Assembly (NCBI GenBank): GCA_964543965.1
Contig: CAZJAX010000072.1
Location: 1-10,374, forward strand
Reading direction: 5' to 3'
DNA length: 10,374 bases
Source of the DNA: CAMDWQ01 sp964543965
Lineage (GTDB): Bacteria > Omnitrophota > Gorgyraeia > 2-02-FULL-51-18
The notes under the pieces were generated by a model. That model saw only the letters and a list, made by a program, of their open reading frames with translations. It was not told where the DNA came from and did no database searches. Positions 6,217-10,374 of this stretch are shown in pieces. Position numbers and translations under genes: made by a program. Within the stretch, counting starts at the first letter, position 1; each line of letters starts with the position of its first letter.

Positions 6217-7133
6217 ATCAGAAGACCGCGGTGATGCTCATCGGTTTCGGAGGCCCCGAAGGCATGGGGGACGTGAAGCCTTTTTTGGAGAGCGTTCTCC
6301 GCGGGGTCAACATCCCTCAAGTGCGCTTCGATGAAGTCTTCGCTCACTACGAGCATTTCGGCGGCGTGTCGCCTTACAACGCGATCACGTACACACAGAA
6401 AAAAGCGCTCGAAGAAGAATTTCAGAGGCGGGGGGTCGACCTGCCTGTGTTCGTCGGTTTCCGCCATTCCAAGCCGTCTTTAGAGGATGCATTGCTTCAG
6501 CTGAAACAGCAGAACGTCCGCAAAGTCATCGGCTTCGTGCTTGCGTCACTCCGCTCACACGCGAGTTTTGAGAAATACATCGAAAGGGTCGAGGAGGCGA
6601 AGATACAGACCAACGCCGCGGGCATCGAGTTTGTTTACACGGACGCTTTTTACGAGCACCCTCTTTTTATCGAAGCGCAGGCCGATGAAGCCTTGAAGGC
6701 GATGTCGAATATCTCAGCCGAAGAAATGAAACACACGTACTTCATCTTTTCCGCGCATTCCATCCCGTCGCCGATGGCCGAGGCCAGCGGTTATGACCGG
6801 CAGCACGAGAAAGTATCGAGCCTTATCGCCGAAAAAATAGGCGCGCCTGCCTGGGCCGTCGCGTACCAGAGCCGCAGCGGCCGCCCGAGCGATCCCTGGC
6901 TCGAGCCCTCGGTCGAAAAAGTCATCGAGTCGCTCGACCGCGCGAAATATCAGAGCGTCGTCCTCGTGTCCGCCGGATTTCTCTGCGACAATATCGAAGT
7001 CCTCTACGATCTCGACTGCGAATGCCGCCTCCTCTGCGAGAAGCTGGGTCTGGCTTATCACCGCGCCAAGACCGTCACGGCGCATCCCAAGTTCATCCGT
7101 CTGGCGGCAGACCTGATAGAAGCCAAGCGATGA
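6213..7133 (+). CDS. hemH: Ferrochelatase
   Basis: Inserts Fe2+ into a porphyrin near the end of haem synthesis. The 306-residue length is that of the compact bacterial form without extra extensions. Motifs are IGFGGPEG (10-17), RGV (30-32), HFGGVSPYN (48-56), FSAHSIP (179-185) with the catalytic His182, YQSRSGRPSDPWLEP (218-232) and GFLCDNIEVLYDLD (255-268) with the metal-site acid Glu262. The residue often His in DHxE is Asn260. The FGGPEG and HFGGVSP blocks closely resemble actinobacterial enzymes that work on coproporphyrin III, so it may be a coproporphyrin ferrochelatase (CpfC); the substrate is inferred only. The position matching the iron-coordinating Tyr13 of the Bacillus subtilis enzyme appears to be Phe12. 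No C-terminal Cys cluster typical of a [2Fe-2S] centre is apparent. The ATG at 6213 overlaps the hemDE stop by 4 bases, and its own stop overlaps hemY by 4. Confidence 0.94.
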   Translation: MNQKTAVMLIGFGGPEGMGDVKPFLESVLRGVNIPQVRFDEVFAHYEHFGGVSPYNAITYTQKKALEEEFQRRGVDLPVFVGFRHSKPSLEDALLQLKQQNVRKVIGFVLASLRSHASFEKYIERVEEAKIQTNAAGIEFVYTDAFYEHPLFIEAQADEALKAMSNISAEEMKHTYFIFSAHSIPSPMAEASGYDRQHEKVSSLIAEKIGAPAWAVAYQSRSGRPSDPWLEPSVEKVIESLDRAKYQSVVLVSAGFLCDNIEVLYDLDCECRLLCEKLGLAYHRAKTVTAHPKFIRLAADLIEAKR

Positions 7134-8578
7134 GCATACCCAAGATCGCCGTCATCGGCGGAGGCGTCTCGGGGCTTGCCGCCGCTTATTATCTGACAAG
7201 ATCCGCCAAGGGAGCGCGCCAAGATCTCGACGTGTCTCTTTTCGAAGCGGGGCCCAGGCTCGGAGGCACCATCGAGACCGAGGTGTCGGAGGGTTTCGTT
7301 TTGGAAAAAGGTCCTGACGCTTTTTTGACCGAAAAACCCTGGGCGCTGGCGCTTTCCAAGGAGCTCGGCCTCTCAGACGAGATCATAGGGACGCAGAACG
7401 AGAACCGCCGCAGCTTCATCGCCCGCGGAAGCCGCCTTTTGCCGGTACCGGAAGGGTTTTATCTGATCGCTCCCGTGGAAATACGCCCTTTCCTGGCTTC
7501 GCCTCTCGTGTCGTGGCCCGGCAAGATCCGGATGGCCGCCGAATGTTTTCTGCCGAAAAAACCGGCCGCCGGGGATGAGAGCATCGCGGCTTTCGTGCGG
7601 CGCCGCTTCGGCCGCGAAGCCCTCGACCGCATCGCTCAGGCGATGCTGGGAGGCATCTATACCGGAGACCCTGAGATCTTGAGCCTTCGCGCCACGATGC
7701 CGCGTTTTCTCGATCTCGAGCAAAGATACGGCAGCGTCACGCGCGGCCTCATGTCCGAAGCAAAAAAGAGAAGATCTGCGGCCTCCGCCGCCAGCGGTCC
7801 CCGCTACAGCCTTTTTTCATCCTACCGGAGAGGCATGCAGACGCTGACAGACGCGCTTGTCCGCGCTCTGCCTGAGGGCTGCGCCAAGGTCTCCTGCGCC
7901 GCCAAGAGCATCGCCTATGACCCGGCGCAAAGGTCGTGGAGCGTCGAATTCGAGGGTGGGGAGAAGGAGTCTTTTGCCGCCGTGTGCATCACCGTGCCTG
8001 CGCACATCGCCGCACGGCTGCTTAGCGGGCCGTATCCGGCTCTCGCGGAAAGACTTTCGCGGATCCCTTACGAGTCGGTCATGACGGTCAATCTGGGATA
8101 TAAAAAAAAGCAGATCGCCGATCCTCTGGCCGGGTTCGGCTTCGTGGTGCCGCGCGTCGAAAACAAGTCGGTCATCGCCTGTTCGTTTTCCAGCCGAAAA
8201 TTCGCGGGAAGAGCGCCTGCGGAGCACGTGCTTTTGCGCGCGTTTGCAGGAGGCGCTTTCGGCAGGCAGTTCTTCGAAAAAGACGACGCCGATGCGCTTG
8301 GGTCGATCGGATCGGAGCTCGGCGCCTGGCTCGGGATCACGGGAAAGCCCGTTTTCTCGCGTTTGAAGCGCTATCGGGGGGCTATGGTACAATACGGGGT
8401 CGGACACCTCGATCTTGTGTCCGAAATACGCTCTCTGGCTTCCAAGATCCCGGGACTGCATCTGACGGGCGCCGCCTACGCAGGTGCGGGCATCCCCGAC
8501 TGCGTACGCGAGGCAGAAAGCGAAGCGAAAAAGATTATCACATCCGTCACGTGTCCAAACGAGGTCGCCCATGATTAA
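7130..8578 (+). CDS. hemY: Protoporphyrinogen/coproporphyrinogen oxidase, FAD-dependent (HemY type, also called HemG)
   Basis: Removes six electrons from protoporphyrinogen IX or coproporphyrinogen III, using FAD and O2, probably at the cytoplasmic membrane surface. The 482-residue protein starts with a Rossmann FAD motif, IAVIGGGVSGLAAAYYL (6-22), and Glu39 in LFEAGPRLGG (37-46) binds the FAD ribose. EKGPDAFL at about 59-66 and GGIYTGDPEILSLRA in the middle are typical of the family. The C-terminal FAD block, LTGAAYAGAGIPDCVREA (near 447-464), is intact. It is soluble-looking, with no clear membrane span. The start ATG overlaps the hemH stop (ATGA), and its stop overlaps the next gene by 8 bases. 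The hemE-hemH-hemY order matches Bacillus subtilis hemEHY. Substrate choice (copro versus proto) depends on whether the genome has hemQ/chdC or hemN/hemF, neither of which is here. Confidence 0.93.
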   Translation: MSIPKIAVIGGGVSGLAAAYYLTRSAKGARQDLDVSLFEAGPRLGGTIETEVSEGFVLEKGPDAFLTEKPWALALSKELGLSDEIIGTQNENRRSFIARGSRLLPVPEGFYLIAPVEIRPFLASPLVSWPGKIRMAAECFLPKKPAAGDESIAAFVRRRFGREALDRIAQAMLGGIYTGDPEILSLRATMPRFLDLEQRYGSVTRGLMSEAKKRRSAASAASGPRYSLFSSYRRGMQTLTDALVRALPEGCAKVSCAAKSIAYDPAQRSWSVEFEGGEKESFAAVCITVPAHIAARLLSGPYPALAERLSRIPYESVMTVNLGYKKKQIADPLAGFGFVVPRVENKSVIACSFSSRKFAGRAPAEHVLLRAFAGGAFGRQFFEKDDADALGSIGSELGAWLGITGKPVFSRLKRYRGAMVQYGVGHLDLVSEIRSLASKIPGLHLTGAAYAGAGIPDCVREAESEAKKIITSVTCPNEVAHD

Positions 8579-9179
8579 GCTGTACTGCTTTCCGCGCTCC
8601 GGCAATTCGCGCGAAGTGAAGATCGCTTTGTATGAGAAAAACATCGCCTTCGAAGCCGTCAACACACACGCCCCCGAGTTCAATAAAGAAGACGCCGAGT
8701 TCAAGAAAGCCAGCCCCAAGGGCAAAGTACCCGCCATCATCCACGGCGATATCTACATGTCCGAAGCCATCAACATCAACCAGTACCTCGAGGAAAAATA
8801 TCCGGTCCCGGCGCTCCTGCCGAAGGATGCGGCTCAGAGGAAATTCATCCTCGAGTGGATCGCGGTGAGCGACAAGCGTTTCGTTCTGAAAATAGGCCTT
8901 CTTGTGATCGAGTGCCTGCTCAAGCCCAAAGACCAGCAGAAAGAGGAGACCAAAGAAAAGCTCCGCGGCGAGATCGGGGAGTTCCTGAAGGAGATCGACG
9001 CGATGCTGAAGGGCCGCGAGTATCTTTTCGGCGATTATTCGCTGGCCGACATTTCGGTGACGCCGCATATCGCGGCTCTGCCGATCCTCGGCACAGCCAT
9101 TCCTGCCGAGTGCCAAAATGCGGCCGCCTGGTTCGCCCGCATCCAGCAAAGACCCAGCTTCAAGCTGTCCGCCGCTTAA
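8571..9179 (+). CDS. Glutathione S-transferase-like protein
   Basis: A 202-residue protein with the two-domain GST layout. The N-terminal thioredoxin-like domain (about 1-78) has LYCFPRSGNSREVKIAL (4-20), where Ser10 or Ser13 is the likely thiol-stabilising residue. It also has the cis-Pro loop KVPAI (52-56) and the SEAININQYL helix (64-73); the acid normally before that Ser is Met63. The helical C-terminal domain has the folding N-cap motif YSLADISVTP (156-165, Asp160). Family members conjugate or reduce substrates with glutathione or act as dehalogenases, isomerases or ligand carriers; the substrate is unknown here. ATG 8571 is chosen because GAGGT (8561-8565) lies 5 bases upstream; the gene overlaps the end of hemY by 8 bases. 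Being co-translated with haem genes suggests a role in redox or porphyrin-related stress, but that is only inference. Confidence 0.88.
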   Translation: MIKLYCFPRSGNSREVKIALYEKNIAFEAVNTHAPEFNKEDAEFKKASPKGKVPAIIHGDIYMSEAININQYLEEKYPVPALLPKDAAQRKFILEWIAVSDKRFVLKIGLLVIECLLKPKDQQKEETKEKLRGEIGEFLKEIDAMLKGREYLFGDYSLADISVTPHIAALPILGTAIPAECQNAAAWFARIQQRPSFKLSAA

Positions 9180-9185
9180 AGCCCC

Positions 9186-9806
9186 ATGAAGACCGATAAG
9201 TTCAAAGTCATCGCGGGTCTGCTCGGGTTTGCCGTGCTGGGTCTGGTCATGATGCTCCTGCGCGAGAGCGAGGGGCGCGTCGCCGCCGAGACCAAGCTCA
9301 ACGACCTGAAATACAAGATGGAGACTGTCTCCAACGAAAGCCAGACGCTGGTGATGGACCTTCGCGGCAATATCCACGACCTCGAGGTCAAGATCACCGA
9401 CATGGCCGACCGGCACGCCGAGGATCTGGCGGTGAAAGCCGAAGAGATCCGCCTCCTGAACGAGCGCCTGGACGACGCCGGCAAAAAATACGACTCCGAG
9501 GTCGAGCGCTCCAAGTCCGAGCGTCAGGACCTTGAGTCCAGGGCCGCCGCGGACGCCGAGCGCCTGAATCTGGCCCTCAAAGACAAAAGCCAGAAGCTCG
9601 GAGAGCTCGGCAACGAGCTCGAAAAAGCTTCGGCGCGCTACTCGAAGCTTCTGCGCGAGAAGGAAGCGGTCGAAGCCAAGGTCATCTCAACGGACGCCGA
9701 GATCTCGAGCCTGAAGAGCGAGCTTAAAAAAGCCCAGCGCGAGAACGACCGCCTCAAAGAAGAGATCGCGGCGCTGGCCAAAAAAACCGAAATCATTCAT
9801 GACTGA
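9186..9806 (+). CDS. Membrane-anchored coiled-coil protein of unknown function
   Basis: A 206-residue protein that I do not recognise. Residues 1-7 are short and basic (MKTDKFK), then about 8-25 form one hydrophobic span (VIAGLLGFAVLGLVMMLL). The rest, from about 27 to 206, is almost entirely charged helix rich in Glu, Lys, Leu, Ala and Arg with heptad-like Leu spacing, so it probably forms a long coiled coil. With Arg26 following the span and most of the protein outside it, it would be a bitopic anchor whose coiled coil projects into one compartment; orientation is not settled. No enzymatic motif is present. It starts 6 bases after the GST stop, with only a weak ribosome-binding site, and overlaps the next gene by 8 bases. 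Length and composition make database matches by low complexity likely to mislead. Confidence 0.75.
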   Translation: MKTDKFKVIAGLLGFAVLGLVMMLLRESEGRVAAETKLNDLKYKMETVSNESQTLVMDLRGNIHDLEVKITDMADRHAEDLAVKAEEIRLLNERLDDAGKKYDSEVERSKSERQDLESRAAADAERLNLALKDKSQKLGELGNELEKASARYSKLLREKEAVEAKVISTDAEISSLKSELKKAQRENDRLKEEIAALAKKTEIIHD

Positions 9807-10374
9807 CGCCCCGGCATCCGGGAAGAACGTCGAACTCTCCATTTCGAGGACCGCTTACGGCGGCGACGGCATCGCGGTGCTCGGCGGCAAAGTGGTGTTC
9901 GTCGAGGGAGCGCTTCCCGGAGAGAGAGTGCTCGCGCGCTTGACCGCCGACAAAAAGAACTTTTCCCGCGCATCTGTCGTCGAGGTCCTTCAGGCGTCCC
10001 CGTTCCGCATCAAGCCGCTCTGCCGCTACGCCTCGCACTGCGGCGGCTGTCAGTATCTGCATGCCGAGTACGCCGAGGAACTTCGCCTGAAGGAGCTTCA
10101 GCTGGCGGAAGCGTTTCAGGCGCTGCCTGAGGCCGCAGGCAAGATCCTGCCCATCACGCCCTCCGCCCGCGAATACGGCTACCGCAACAGCGTTACGATG
10201 CATGCGGTATTTTCCGAAAAAAAGCGCGGCGCGTCGATGGCCTATATCGCCAAAGACAATGTTTCCAAGATCCCCGTCAAAAACTGCATGATCGCCGACC
10301 CCAAGCTCGAGCCGCTTTTCGGCCGCGAGTATCCGGTCAAAAAGGGGACCGACAAGGTGACGTTCAAACTTTCA
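9799..10374 (+). CDS. rlmD: RNA uracil-C5 methyltransferase, RlmD/TrmA family (5' part, cut by the window end)
   Basis: The first 192 codons of a SAM-dependent methyltransferase that makes 5-methyluridine in RNA; the open frame continues past the right edge. Residues 10-70 look like a TRAM RNA-binding domain (ISRTAYGGDGIAVL at 15-28, VEGALPGERV at 35-44). Next are the Cys of a [4Fe-4S] site: Cys75, Cys81 and Cys84 in LCRYASHCGGCQYL (74-87), with a probable fourth at Cys163 in VKNCMI. YGYRNSVTMH (126-135) is the usual family block before the catalytic domain. The SAM-binding and catalytic Cys motifs would lie beyond the window. The TRAM domain plus Fe-S site favours a 23S rRNA enzyme of the RlmD type over tRNA-specific TrmA, but RlmCD or another paralogue cannot be excluded. 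The ATG at 9799 overlaps the coiled-coil gene by 8 bases. Confidence 0.88.
   Translation, partial: MTDAPASGKNVELSISRTAYGGDGIAVLGGKVVFVEGALPGERVLARLTADKKNFSRASVVEVLQASPFRIKPLCRYASHCGGCQYLHAEYAEELRLKELQLAEAFQALPEAAGKILPITPSAREYGYRNSVTMHAVFSEKKRGASMAYIAKDNVSKIPVKNCMIADPKLEPLFGREYPVKKGTDKVTFKLS

Noticed and set aside
7817..9416. Long minus-strand frames opposite hemY, the GST gene and the coiled-coil gene
   Set aside because: They are antisense shadows of well-supported plus-strand genes with no motif of their own.

Overview
The window is bacterial chromosome. Most of it (from about 1.3 kb to the end) is GC-rich and densely coding. The first 1.17 kb is visibly A/T-rich, with different codon use, and looks acquired. 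I cannot name the species. Signal peptide use, a type I DAHP synthase, a haem operon in hemE-hemH-hemY order and the overall coding style would fit a Gram-negative lineage outside the Proteobacteria (for example an Omnitrophota- or PVC-like bacterium), but that is a weak inference.

Layout. (1) 1-1174: the 3' end of one gene followed by a complete paralogue, both of unknown function; the complete copy is membrane-anchored. (2) 1175-1429: a 255-base non-coding spacer with a 19-bp direct repeat, several hairpins, a candidate promoter and a strong ribosome-binding site. (3) 1430-1900: a secreted group 1 truncated haemoglobin. (4) 1934-1970: a bidirectional terminator shared with the convergent gene. 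(5) 1984-3033, minus strand: type I DAHP synthase, the first step of the shikimate pathway. (6) 3034-3166: a divergent promoter region with a perfectly palindromic -10 element. (7) 3167-10374, plus strand: one long, tightly packed operon. It encodes a GT4-type glycosyltransferase, a fused uroporphyrinogen-III synthase/uroporphyrinogen decarboxylase (HemD-HemE), ferrochelatase (HemH), porphyrinogen oxidase (HemG/HemY type), a glutathione-S-transferase-like protein, a membrane-anchored coiled-coil protein, and the start of an RlmD/TrmA-type RNA uracil methyltransferase cut by the window end.

How the genes work together. HemD-HemE, HemH and HemY take hydroxymethylbilane through uroporphyrinogen III and coproporphyrinogen III, and supply an oxidase and a chelatase for the end of haem synthesis. 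No hemN/hemF and no hemQ/chdC is present here. The gene order and ferrochelatase motifs resemble those of coproporphyrin-dependent haem synthesis, but the window alone does not settle the branch. Most junctions in the operon are ATGA or 8-base overlaps, so translation is probably coupled. The nearby truncated haemoglobin is a haem consumer but has its own transcription unit. The clearest unusual points are the HemD-HemE fusion, the A/T-rich paralogue pair with the repeat-rich junction beside it, and a possible leaderless start for the haem operon.
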